DNA of 15,435 bases, from positions 515 through 15,949 of the forward strand of contig DNFG01000383.1 of the NCBI GenBank assembly GCA_003487005.1, given 5' to 3'. The position numbers and the translations under genes were made by a program. This stretch comes from Bryobacterales bacterium (lineage in GTDB: Bacteria > Acidobacteriota > Terriglobia > Bryobacterales > Bryobacteraceae). Positions within the stretch are counted from its first letter, which is position 1. Each line of letters opens with the position of its first letter. Positions 1-6,857 of this stretch are shown one piece after another. Under the pieces are notes generated by a model that was not told where the DNA came from, searched no databases, and saw only the letters and a list, made by a program, of their open reading frames with translations.

Positions 1-34
1 AACGGGTATTCCGGCCGCGGCCGGAATACCCGTT
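1..34. repeat. 34-bp perfect palindrome at the window edge
   Basis: Positions 1-17 (AACGGGTATTCCGGCCG) are the exact reverse complement of positions 18-34, with no spacer. No T-run follows, so it is not a standard intrinsic terminator, and it lies within an open coding frame. Its position exactly at the edge suggests a fold-back or contig-end artefact. A real inverted repeat cannot be excluded. Confidence 0.8.
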
Positions 35-131
35 TGAGCGGGCATTGGCGGAGCGAGTGGGAGCGGAGCGGGTGTCGGTGCGAAGGCTGGAGAGGCGGAT
101 TGCGGCGGAAGTGGAGGCGGGGGTCCTTTGA
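1..131 (+). CDS. 3' end of an unidentified upstream gene (partial)
   Basis: An open frame enters from the left edge (codons starting at position 3) and ends at TGA 129-131. About 42 codons are visible. The C-terminal part is rich in Arg, Glu, Ala and Val (for example ERVSVRRLERRIAAEVEAGV) and looks helical and charged, with the same G-ending codon bias as the following genes. Its TGA overlaps the TTG start of the next gene (TTGA), typical of translational coupling, so it is probably the preceding member of the same operon. I do not recognise the family. The first 34 nt form a perfect palindrome, so the first 11 or so codons may be an assembly artefact rather than real coding sequence. Confidence 0.5.
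   Translation, partial: RVFRPRPEYPFERALAERVGAERVSVRRLERRIAAEVEAGVL
113..117 (+). promoter_or_regulatory. Ribosome binding site for the TTG start at 128
   Basis: GGAGG lies 10 nt upstream of the TTG at 128-130. It supports this non-ATG start, which places the first zinc-ribbon CxxC at residue 7 and overlaps the upstream stop codon. Confidence 0.65.
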
Positions 132-763
132 GCCGCCTGGCGAATTGCCCGTCGTGCGGGGCGCAGGTCCAGTTCCGGTTCGCGCAAGCGGTGCAGACGG
201 CGTGTCCGTACTGCCAGTCGGTGATTGTGCGGACGAACGTGGATCTGGAGAAGGTGGGAGAAGTGGCGGCGCTGCCGCCGGATCCGTCGCCGATCCAGTT
301 GTACACGGAAGGGATCATCGGGAACAAGGCGTTTCAGGTGGTGGGCCGGCTGACGTACAGCTACGAGCAGGGGTTCTGGAACGAGTGGCACCTGCTGTTT
401 CACGACAACACCACGGGGTGGCTGGCGGACGCGCAGGCGCAGTACGCTTATTCGCAGTTGGTGGCGCCGCCGGCGCCGCTGCCGGCGAAGGGGAAGCTCA
501 AGCGGGGACAGACGTTTCGCTGGCCGCAGGGCGAGTTCACGCTGACGCACCTGACCGTGGCGCGTTACGTGGGTTTTGAAGGGGAGTTGCCGTTCGCGAC
601 GGACGGGCGTCATGAAGAGACGGTGTTCGCGGATTTGAAGTCGCCGACGGCGGCGTTCGCGACGATCGACTACTCGGAAGATCCGCCTTTGTTGTTCATG
701 GGGCGGATTGTCACGTTTGATGAGCTGCAATTGAAGAATTTGAAGATGTTTGAAGGCTGGTAA
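128..763 (+). CDS. DUF4178 protein with N-terminal zinc ribbon, soluble
   Basis: A 211-aa cytoplasmic protein with no membrane segment. Residues 7-29 form a zinc ribbon with paired CxxC motifs (C7/C10 and C26/C29). The remainder, about residues 50-205, resembles the DUF4178 fold, with a tract such as FWNEWHLLFHD followed by GWLADAQAQY. The biochemical function of DUF4178 is not known; it recurs in operons with DUF350 and spermidine-synthase-like genes, as here. The start is TTG at 128, supported by GGAGG upstream and the TTGA overlap with the preceding stop. The next gene, a membrane-anchored paralogue with the same layout, begins 3 nt downstream, so the two are surely cotranscribed and may form a complex. 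The family assignment is fairly firm; the role is open. Confidence 0.82.
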   Translation: MSRLANCPSCGAQVQFRFAQAVQTACPYCQSVIVRTNVDLEKVGEVAALPPDPSPIQLYTEGIIGNKAFQVVGRLTYSYEQGFWNEWHLLFHDNTTGWLADAQAQYAYSQLVAPPAPLPAKGKLKRGQTFRWPQGEFTLTHLTVARYVGFEGELPFATDGRHEETVFADLKSPTAAFATIDYSEDPPLLFMGRIVTFDELQLKNLKMFEGW

Positions 764-766
764 AGG

Positions 767-2062
767 ATGCAGGCACCCGCACAGAAACCGGCAGTCCGCG
801 CGTTCGCGTGCCCCAATTGCGGGGGCGGGATGGAGTTGCGCGGGTTTCAGCACACGCGTTCGGCGGTGTGTATCCAGTGCCTGTCGGTGCTGGACACTTC
901 GGACGAGAAGATCAAAATTCTGCAGAAGTTCGACAACCGGCAGAGGGTGAGGCCGATTATCCCGTTGGGGACGCGGGGCAAGCTGCACGGGACCGTTTAT
1001 GAAGTGATCGGGTTCATGGTGCGGACGATCACGGTGGAGGGGACGCAGTATTCGTGGCACGAGTACCTGCTGTTCAACCCGTACAAGGGGTTCCGCTACC
1101 TGACGACGTACGAGGGGCACTGGAACGACGTGGTGCCGTGTCACGGGTTGCCGGCGGCGGCGACGGCGGGCGGGCGGAAGGCAGCGAAGTACCTGGACCG
1201 GACGTACAAGCACTTTCAGAACGCGATGGCGGAGACGACGTTCGTGATGGGCGAGTTTCCGTGGGCGGTGAAGGTGGGCGAGAAGGTGGAGAGCGACGAC
1301 TACGTCAGTCCTCCCTACATTCTGTCGGCGGAGCGGGACAACAAGGAAGTGAACTGGAGCCACGGGACGTACATGACCGGGGCGGAGGTTTGGAGCCACT
1401 TCAATTTGCAGGGACAGCCGCCGGCGGCGTCGGGAGTGTTCGCGAATCAGCCATCGCCGCATCAGGGCCGGGTGGGGCGAATCTGGAAGACGACGCTGAT
1501 CTGGCTGGCGATCTGGTTCGCGGCGGTGGTCTTTTTCGGGATTTCCGCGCAGAACAAGCTGGTTTTTGATCAGTCATACCGGTTCGACCCGCGAGCAGCG
1601 GCTCGGGGCGAGGCGTCGTTCGTGACCCCGGTGTTCGAGTTGCCAGGGCGGACTTCGGGCGTGGACGTGGAGATCCGGACGGATCTGGCGAACAACTGGG
1701 CGGTGTTCAACCTGGCATTGATCAACGACGAGACGGGGCAGGGATACGATTTCGGGCAGGACGTGAGTTATTACTCCGGGGTGGACAGCGACGGTTCATG
1801 GACGGAGGGTTCGCGTTCGGAGTCGGTGACGATTCCGCAGGTGCCGGCGGGGCGGTACTACCTGCGAGTGGAGCCCGAGTCCGATCCGAACGCACCGGCG
1901 ATGGTGTACCAGTTGAGGGTGAAGCGGGACGCTCCGCACGTGGGATGGCTGATGCTGGTGCTGCCGTTTCTGCTGATTCCGCCGATAGTGGTGAGTTTGC
2001 GGTCCGCGTCGTTTGAAGGGGCGCGCTGGGCCGAGTCCGATTACGCGCCTTCGAGTGACTAG
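767..2062 (+). CDS. DUF4178 protein with zinc ribbon and membrane anchor
   Basis: A 431-aa paralogue of the preceding gene with an added C-terminal half. Zinc ribbon CxxC pairs lie at C15/C18 and C35/C38. The DUF4178 region covers about residues 60-210 (YSWHEYLLFNPYKGFRYLT matches the WHEWHLLF-type core of the smaller protein). A first transmembrane helix spans about 242-260. A predicted beta-rich extracytoplasmic segment at about 265-385 contains PAGRYYLRVEPESDP, reminiscent of PPC-type beta-sandwich domains. A second helix at about 392-412 returns to the cytoplasm. This links a cytoplasmic zinc-binding module to a periplasmic domain, so a sensing or coupling role in the envelope is plausible but inferred. 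The ATG at 767 follows the preceding TAA by 3 nt. Confidence 0.82.
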   Translation: MQAPAQKPAVRAFACPNCGGGMELRGFQHTRSAVCIQCLSVLDTSDEKIKILQKFDNRQRVRPIIPLGTRGKLHGTVYEVIGFMVRTITVEGTQYSWHEYLLFNPYKGFRYLTTYEGHWNDVVPCHGLPAAATAGGRKAAKYLDRTYKHFQNAMAETTFVMGEFPWAVKVGEKVESDDYVSPPYILSAERDNKEVNWSHGTYMTGAEVWSHFNLQGQPPAASGVFANQPSPHQGRVGRIWKTTLIWLAIWFAAVVFFGISAQNKLVFDQSYRFDPRAAARGEASFVTPVFELPGRTSGVDVEIRTDLANNWAVFNLALINDETGQGYDFGQDVSYYSGVDSDGSWTEGSRSESVTIPQVPAGRYYLRVEPESDPNAPAMVYQLRVKRDAPHVGWLMLVLPFLLIPPIVVSLRSASFEGARWAESDYAPSSD

Positions 2063-2068
2063 AAAGCC

Positions 2069-2257
2069 ATGCTCAAGAATCCAATATTTTCTGCTTACTC
2101 GCTGCTGTTGCTGGGCTCCGCGGCCTTTGCACAGTGGACGGGATTTGGTTTGAACCCGGCGACGCCGATCAAGGACGTGCCGAAGTCGGTGCGCGAGAAC
2201 CCGGGCGTGTACCGGTCACATTACGCGTTTCTTCCCCGCTGGTTTGGAGGCAAATAG
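2069..2257 (+). CDS. Small secreted protein of the polyamine/DUF350 cassette
   Basis: A 62-aa protein with a clear Sec signal peptide: a lysine near the N-terminus, a hydrophobic core around SLLLLGSAAFA, and a likely cleavage site after AFA (about residue 21). The mature part is only about 41 aa, with a compact segment IKDVPKSVRENPGVYRSHY and a basic, aromatic end LPRWFGGK. I cannot name the family. It lies 6 nt after the DUF4178 gene and 3 nt before the DUF350 gene, so it belongs to the operon. The codon bias and the exact fit into the operon make it a real gene despite its size. A periplasmic partner for the membrane proteins on either side is a reasonable inference. Confidence 0.7.
   Translation: MLKNPIFSAYSLLLLGSAAFAQWTGFGLNPATPIKDVPKSVRENPGVYRSHYAFLPRWFGGK
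2246..2250 (+). promoter_or_regulatory. Ribosome binding site for the DUF350 gene
   Basis: GGAGG lies 10 nt upstream of the ATG at 2261, inside the last codons of the small secreted protein gene. It supports the 2261 start over the second ATG two codons later. Confidence 0.6.
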
Positions 2258-2260
2258 GCT

Positions 2261-2476
2261 ATGCCGATGGAATTCCACTTTTCCGCGCTGTTGAATGCGC
2301 TGGTCTTCGCGATCCTGGGCGTGATCTTTCTGGTCCTGTCCCTGTTGATGTGGGACAAGCTGACGCCGTTCGATCTCTGGAAGGAGATCATTGAGGAGCA
2401 CAACACGGCTTTGGCCATCGTGGTGGGTCTGACCGCGCTGGGGATTTCGATCATCATTGCCGCCGCGGTCCACTAG
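2261..2476 (+). CDS. DUF350 family small membrane protein
   Basis: A 71-aa integral membrane protein with two hydrophobic helices, about residues 9-31 (ALVFAILGVIFLVLSLLMW) and 48-70 (ALAIVVGLTALGISIIIAAA), joined by a charged loop DKLTPFDLWKEIIEEHN. The size, the two-helix layout and the acidic loop followed by NTALAIVVG fit DUF350 (the YjfL type). DUF350 has no established activity; it co-occurs with ATP-grasp amidoligases, DUF4178 and spermidine-synthase-like proteins, which points to an envelope role connected with polyamines. The gene lies 3 nt after the secreted protein and 15 nt before the aminopropyltransferase. Confidence 0.8.
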   Translation: MPMEFHFSALLNALVFAILGVIFLVLSLLMWDKLTPFDLWKEIIEEHNTALAIVVGLTALGISIIIAAAVH

Positions 2477-2491
2477 GACTCGCCGCGCGCC

Positions 2492-3988
2492 ATGGTTTAC
2501 GTACTCTTTCTCAGCGTCTTTCTGATCGCCGCCTGCGGGCTGATCTACGAACTGATTGCCGGGGCGCTGGCCAGCTATCTGCTGGGCGATTCGGTATTGC
2601 AGTTTTCGACGATCATCGGGACGTATCTGTTCGCGATGGGGGTGGGCTCGTGGCTGTCGAAGTTCATCACGCGGGCGCTGGTGTCGCGGTTCATCTCGAT
2701 TGAGCTGATGGCGGGGCTGGTGGGCGGGTTTTCGTCCACGATTCTGTTTCTGGCGTTTACGTATGCGAGCGGGTTCCGGTTCCTTTTGTATGGGCTGGTG
2801 CTGGTGATCGGGATCCTGGTGGGGCTGGAGATTCCGCTGCTGATGCGGATTCTGCGGGAGCGGTTCGATCTGCGCGAGCTGGTGGCGAACGTGCTGACGC
2901 TGGATTATCTGGGGGCGTTGGGAGCATCGCTGCTGTTTCCGCTGCTGCTGGTGCCGAAGTTGGGGCTGGTGCGGAGCGCGCTGCTGTTCGGGCTGATCAA
3001 CGCGGGGGTGGCGCTGTGGTCCACCTTCATTTTCAAGGCGCACCTGGGGAATCTCGTGGCGCAGCGGACGGCATCTTTCGCGGTGGTCGGCCTGTTGCTG
3101 GCGGGGATGGTGTGGGCGGGCGACATCACGGACACGGCGGACGCGGCGCTGTATTCGGACGATGTGATTTTCGCGCGGTCGACTCCATATCAACGGATGG
3201 TGGTGACGCGGTGGAAGGAAGATTACCGGCTGTATCTGAACGGGCATCTTCAGTTCAGTTCGCGGGACGAGTACCGCTATCACGAATCACTGGTGCATCC
3301 GGGGATGGCATCGCTGCCGGGGGCGAAGCGGGCGCTGGTGCTGGGCGGGGGCGACGGGATGGCGGTCAGGGAGTTGTTGAAGTATCCGGGGCTGGAGTCG
3401 ATCACGCTGGTGGATCTGGATCCGGAGATGACGAAGGAGTTTGCGGTGCATCCGCTGCTGAAGAGCCTGAACGCGGGGGCGCTGACGGACAAGCGGGTGA
3501 AAGTGATCAATGGGGACGCGTTTCCGTGGCTGGAGGCGACGGACGAGATCTTCGATTTCGTGGTGGTGGATTTTCCGGACCCGAACAATTATTCGCTGGG
3601 GAAGCTGTACACAAGCGCATTTTACCGGCTGTTACGGCAGCATTTGAGCGCGCGGGGGCTGGTGGCGGTACAGTCCACGAGTCCGATGTTCGCGCGGCAG
3701 AGCTACTGGTGCATCGTGGAGACGATGAAGGCGGGCGGGTTCGAGGTGTATCCGTATCATACGTACGTGCCGAGTTTTGGCGAGTGGGGGTTCGTGCTGG
3801 GGTCGCAGCACAAGTGGAAGCCGCCGGAGACGCTGCCCGACGGGCTGCGGTTTCTGAACGTGGAGACGATGCGTTCACTGTTTGATTTCCCGCCGGATCT
3901 GGGTCCGGTGGAGGTGGAAGTGAACCGGTTGAACGACCAGGTGCTGGTCCGGTATTACGACAAGGAATGGCGCGAGATCACGCGGTGA
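2492..3988 (+). CDS. speE: Membrane-anchored polyamine aminopropyltransferase (spermidine synthase-like)
   Basis: A 498-aa fusion. Residues 1-215 form an N-terminal domain of about seven hydrophobic helices. Residues 225-440 form a spermidine-synthase-type Rossmann domain. Signature residues are present: YQRMVVTRW and YHESLVHP (substrate side), the nucleotide loop GGGDG at 285-289, acidic VDLD at 307-310, and the catalytic-type VVDFPDP with D360 and D363. The family transfers aminopropyl from decarboxylated S-adenosylmethionine to putrescine or another amine; the actual acceptor cannot be read from sequence. No AdoMet decarboxylase gene is visible in the window. The membrane fusion and the DUF350/DUF4178 neighbours suggest aminopropyl transfer at the inner membrane rather than bulk cytoplasmic spermidine synthesis (inference). 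Its TGA overlaps the likely GTG start of the next gene. Confidence 0.85.
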   Translation: MVYVLFLSVFLIAACGLIYELIAGALASYLLGDSVLQFSTIIGTYLFAMGVGSWLSKFITRALVSRFISIELMAGLVGGFSSTILFLAFTYASGFRFLLYGLVLVIGILVGLEIPLLMRILRERFDLRELVANVLTLDYLGALGASLLFPLLLVPKLGLVRSALLFGLINAGVALWSTFIFKAHLGNLVAQRTASFAVVGLLLAGMVWAGDITDTADAALYSDDVIFARSTPYQRMVVTRWKEDYRLYLNGHLQFSSRDEYRYHESLVHPGMASLPGAKRALVLGGGDGMAVRELLKYPGLESITLVDLDPEMTKEFAVHPLLKSLNAGALTDKRVKVINGDAFPWLEATDEIFDFVVVDFPDPNNYSLGKLYTSAFYRLLRQHLSARGLVAVQSTSPMFARQSYWCIVETMKAGGFEVYPYHTYVPSFGEWGFVLGSQHKWKPPETLPDGLRFLNVETMRSLFDFPPDLGPVEVEVNRLNDQVLVRYYDKEWREITR

Positions 3989-5502
3989 AGCTGACGCGGC
4001 GGGCGCTGGCTCCGGCGCTGCTGGGGATGACGTTGAAAGGGGCGCCGCGGATCGAGGGCGGGTTCGCGCTGGAGAACGTCGAACAGGGGCATTTGTTGCG
4101 GGACCGGGCGCGGCTGATGGTTCCGCGCGAGAGCGAGCGGGTGCCGGTAGTGATCGTGGGCGGGGGCGTGGCGGGGCTTTCGGCGGCATGGTGGCTGGAC
4201 CGGCGGGGGTTCAAGGACTTCGTGCTGCTCGAGATGGAGAATGGCGCGGGGGGCAATGCGCGGTCGGGGGAGAACGAGGTGTCGGCGTATCCGTGGGCGG
4301 CGCACTATGTGCCGGTGCCCGACCCGGAGGCGGTGCTGGTGCGGGAGTTGTTCACGGAGTTGGGGGTGCTGCGGGACGGGGTTTGGGACGAGCGGTGGTT
4401 GTGTCATTCACCCAAGGAGCGGCTGTTCATCCACGGGCGTTGGGAGGAGGGCGTGGAGCCACACTCCGCGCTGACGGGGGAGGAGCTGCGGCAGATGGAG
4501 CGGTTCGCGCACCGGATGGAAGAGTTCCGGGCGACGGGGCGTTTCACGGTGCCGATGGAGCGGGGGTTAGCGAAGTCCACGGAGGCCGAACGGGCGCTGG
4601 ACCGGATGACGATGGGGCAGTGGATGGAGCGAGAGGGGCTGACGAGCGTGCCGGTGCGCTGGCTGGCCGACTATTCGACGCGGGACGACTACGGGACTCG
4701 GGTGGACGACATCAGCGCCTGGGCGGGCGTCCACTACTTCGCGGGACGGCAGCCTGAGGAGAAAGGTCCGCTGACGTGGCCGGAAGGCAACGCGTGGGTG
4801 ACGAAGCGGCTGTCGGAGAAGTTGCGGACGCGGATCCGGACGAACGCGATGGTGTTCCGGGTGGAGCGTGCGGGGGCGCGCTGGCAGGTGTTCACGGAGG
4901 GGCGGCGCTACGAGGCGGATTGCGTGATCTGGGCGGCGCCGACGTGGCTGGCTTCGTGGGTGGTGGAGCCGGCGCCACCGCGCTGGCCGATGGACACGGC
5001 GCCGTGGCTGGTGTCGAATCTGACGCTGGAGCGATGGCCGGCGAACAAGGGGTACCCCGAGTGCTGGGACAACGTGATCTACCGGTCGCCGTCGCTCGGT
5101 TATGTGATCGCGACGCACCAGAACGTGGCGCGGCACCAGGAAAAGACGGTGTGGACGCACTACTGGGCGCTGGCCGACGGACGGGGCGCGGATCAGCGGC
5201 GGATTCTGCTGGGCGGCGACTGGAACTACTGGAGCGAGCGCGTGTTGACGGACCTGGAGCGGGCGCATCCGGACATCCGGCAGTGTGTGTCGCGGATCGA
5301 CATGCACCGGATCGCGCACGCGATGCCGCGCCCCGCGCCGGGGATGATCTTCGACGAGCGGAGGCGGGCGCGGCTGCGGCCGAAGGACGGATTTGCGTAC
5401 GCAAACTGCGATCTAAGCGCACTTTCGCTGTTTGAAGAGGCACAATACAGGGGCGTGGAAGCGGCGAAGTACGCGATGGGGCAGGTGGGACGGGGGCGCT
5501 AA
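3985..5502 (+). CDS. FAD-dependent amine oxidase-like protein
   Basis: A flavoprotein of about 505 aa. The dinucleotide-binding motif VVIVGGGVAGLSAAWWL places GxGxxG at G59/G61/G64, the ribose-binding acid at E83 (VLLEME), and the amine-oxidase-type GG-R element at G89-R93 (GGNARSG). The C-terminus has the usual second FAD-contacting stretch NCDLSALSLFEEAQYRG. Family members oxidise amines or unsaturated bonds; the substrate is unknown. Placement directly after a polyamine synthase makes a polyamine or aminopropyl product a natural guess (inference). I chose GTG 3985 because it overlaps the preceding TGA as GTGA; an in-frame ATG at 3967 would give 511 aa and a longer overlap, and neither has an ideal ribosome site. 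With the GTG start the protein opens KLTRRALAPALLG, a possible short Tat-type signal, so it may act in the periplasm. Confidence 0.78.
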   Translation: MKLTRRALAPALLGMTLKGAPRIEGGFALENVEQGHLLRDRARLMVPRESERVPVVIVGGGVAGLSAAWWLDRRGFKDFVLLEMENGAGGNARSGENEVSAYPWAAHYVPVPDPEAVLVRELFTELGVLRDGVWDERWLCHSPKERLFIHGRWEEGVEPHSALTGEELRQMERFAHRMEEFRATGRFTVPMERGLAKSTEAERALDRMTMGQWMEREGLTSVPVRWLADYSTRDDYGTRVDDISAWAGVHYFAGRQPEEKGPLTWPEGNAWVTKRLSEKLRTRIRTNAMVFRVERAGARWQVFTEGRRYEADCVIWAAPTWLASWVVEPAPPRWPMDTAPWLVSNLTLERWPANKGYPECWDNVIYRSPSLGYVIATHQNVARHQEKTVWTHYWALADGRGADQRRILLGGDWNYWSERVLTDLERAHPDIRQCVSRIDMHRIAHAMPRPAPGMIFDERRRARLRPKDGFAYANCDLSALSLFEEAQYRGVEAAKYAMGQVGRGR

Positions 5503-6830
5503 CCGGCGCGGTCGAAGTGGGTGTGGACGAAGCGGAGGGCTTCGTCGCGGGTAGAGAGGGTGCCTTCGAGTTGGTGTTCTTCGAGGGTGTCGAGGATCTG
5601 TTTGAAAAGGGGGCCGGGCGTGAAGCCGAGTTCGATCAGATCGTCACCGGTGAGCAGGGGTGCGGGGCGGAGTTGCTCTTCGGTGAGTTCGGCGCGGAGA
5701 CGGCGGGCGAGTTCGTAGCCATCGAGCGGGCGGAGTCCGCCGAGCAGGTCGAGGCGGTAGAGTTCGAGTTGGTGGTCGAAGTTAGGGAGGCGGAAGAAGC
5801 GTTTGCGGGCGGCGGCGCCCATGCGCGGGAGGTCCATGAAGCGCATGTGGTTCTTGACGAGGGAGACGGTGGCGTCGATGACGGCGGAGGGGTATTTGAG
5901 GCGCTGGAGGACGCGGGCGGCGATCCGGGCGCCGGCCTCGGCGTGGCCGTTGAAGCGGATGCGATCGGTGACGGTGAAAGTGGGGGGCTTGCCGGTGTCG
6001 TGGAGCAGGGCGGCGAGGGCGAGCGGGAGAGGCGCGGCGGGGGGCAGGTTTTCGAGCAGAAGGAGGGTGTGGGTCCAGACGTCGCCTTCGGGGTGGAATT
6101 CGGGAGGTTGGGGGACGCCCTTCATGCGGGCGGCCTCGGGCAGGAGGATGTCGAGCAGTCCGGAAGCGTCGAGGAGTTCGAAACCGCGGCGGGCGCCGCC
6201 TTCAGTGAGGATGCGGGAGAGTTCGTCGCGGACCCGTTCGGCGGAGACGGAGGTGATGGCGGGGGCGAGGCGCGTGAGGGCGTCCCAGGTGGAGGGTTCG
6301 ATTTCGAAGCCGAGGCGGGCGGCGAAGCGGATGGCGCGGAGGAGGCGGAGGCGGTCTTCGGTGAAGCGCTGCACGGGGTCGCCGATGGCGCGGAGGCGGC
6401 GGGCGTGGAGGTCGGCGAGGCCGTTGACGTGGTCGATGATATCGCCGGTGAAGGGATTTTCGAGGAGGGCGTTGAAGGTGAAGTCGCGGCGGAGGACGTC
6501 CTGGCGGGGGTCGGATTCGAAGGTGACGGCTTCGGGGCGGCGGCCGTCGCGGTAGGCGTGGTCGGAGCGGAAGGTGGCGATTTGAACTTCGGCATTGCCT
6601 TCGCGGAGCAGGACGACGCCGAAGTGGGCGCCGACTTCGAGGGCGCGGGGGAAGAGTTCCTTGAGCCGGGCAGGGGTCGCGCTGGTGGCGAGGTCGTAGT
6701 CCTTCACTGGGAGATGGAGGAGGCGATCACGGACGCAGCCGCCGACGAGGAAGACGAGTTCGCAGGCGTCGCGGAGGGCGGCGGCGAGGCGCAGGGCGAG
6801 AGCGCGAGCGGGGTCGGGGCCGGTCATCAC
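5499..6830 (-). CDS. cca: CCA-adding tRNA nucleotidyltransferase (class II, HD domain)
   Basis: A 443-aa protein of the class II nucleotidyltransferase family, which adds or repairs the 3' CCA of tRNAs. Residues (from the GTG start) include GGCVRD with G30/G31 and R34/D35, catalytic D44 and D46 in KDYDLAT, EVQIATFR at 81-88, RRDFTFNA at 114-121, and the base-recognition element EDRLR at 158-162 followed by LLRAIRFAARLGF. An HD phosphohydrolase motif ALLHDTGK has H277/D278. The HD domain and length fit CCA enzymes better than PcnB-type poly(A) polymerases, although a partial-specificity (CC- or A-adding) enzyme cannot be excluded. The start is GTG 6830 or the adjacent ATG 6827; no strong Shine-Dalgarno separates them. 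The coding strand is strikingly C-ending in third positions, opposite to the + strand genes. Its stop overlaps the stop of the convergent flavoprotein gene. Confidence 0.88.
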   Translation of the reverse strand: MMTGPDPARALALRLAAALRDACELVFLVGGCVRDRLLHLPVKDYDLATSATPARLKELFPRALEVGAHFGVVLLREGNAEVQIATFRSDHAYRDGRRPEAVTFESDPRQDVLRRDFTFNALLENPFTGDIIDHVNGLADLHARRLRAIGDPVQRFTEDRLRLLRAIRFAARLGFEIEPSTWDALTRLAPAITSVSAERVRDELSRILTEGGARRGFELLDASGLLDILLPEAARMKGVPQPPEFHPEGDVWTHTLLLLENLPPAAPLPLALAALLHDTGKPPTFTVTDRIRFNGHAEAGARIAARVLQRLKYPSAVIDATVSLVKNHMRFMDLPRMGAAARKRFFRLPNFDHQLELYRLDLLGGLRPLDGYELARRLRAELTEEQLRPAPLLTGDDLIELGFTPGPLFKQILDTLEEHQLEGTLSTRDEALRFVHTHFDRAG

Positions 6831-6857
6831 TACTGATGGTACAGAACGGGCGGGGCG

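Noticed and set aside
1..40. Left-edge palindrome as an intrinsic terminator.
   Set aside because: No T-run follows, the frame stays open through it, and the downstream gene is coupled to the frame that runs through it.
2216..3283. 355-aa minus-strand open frame opposite the aminopropyltransferase.
   Set aside because: Composition is His/Gln/Arg/Pro-rich with no recognisable motif; it is a shadow of the G-ending codons of the + strand gene.
5517..6836. 439-aa + strand open frame covering almost the whole CCA-enzyme gene in antisense.
   Set aside because: Its translation is Glu/Gly/Ala/Val monotony with no domain, and it follows from the C-ending codons of the real gene, which remove stops on the other strand. 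The minus-strand frame has all CCA-enzyme motifs.
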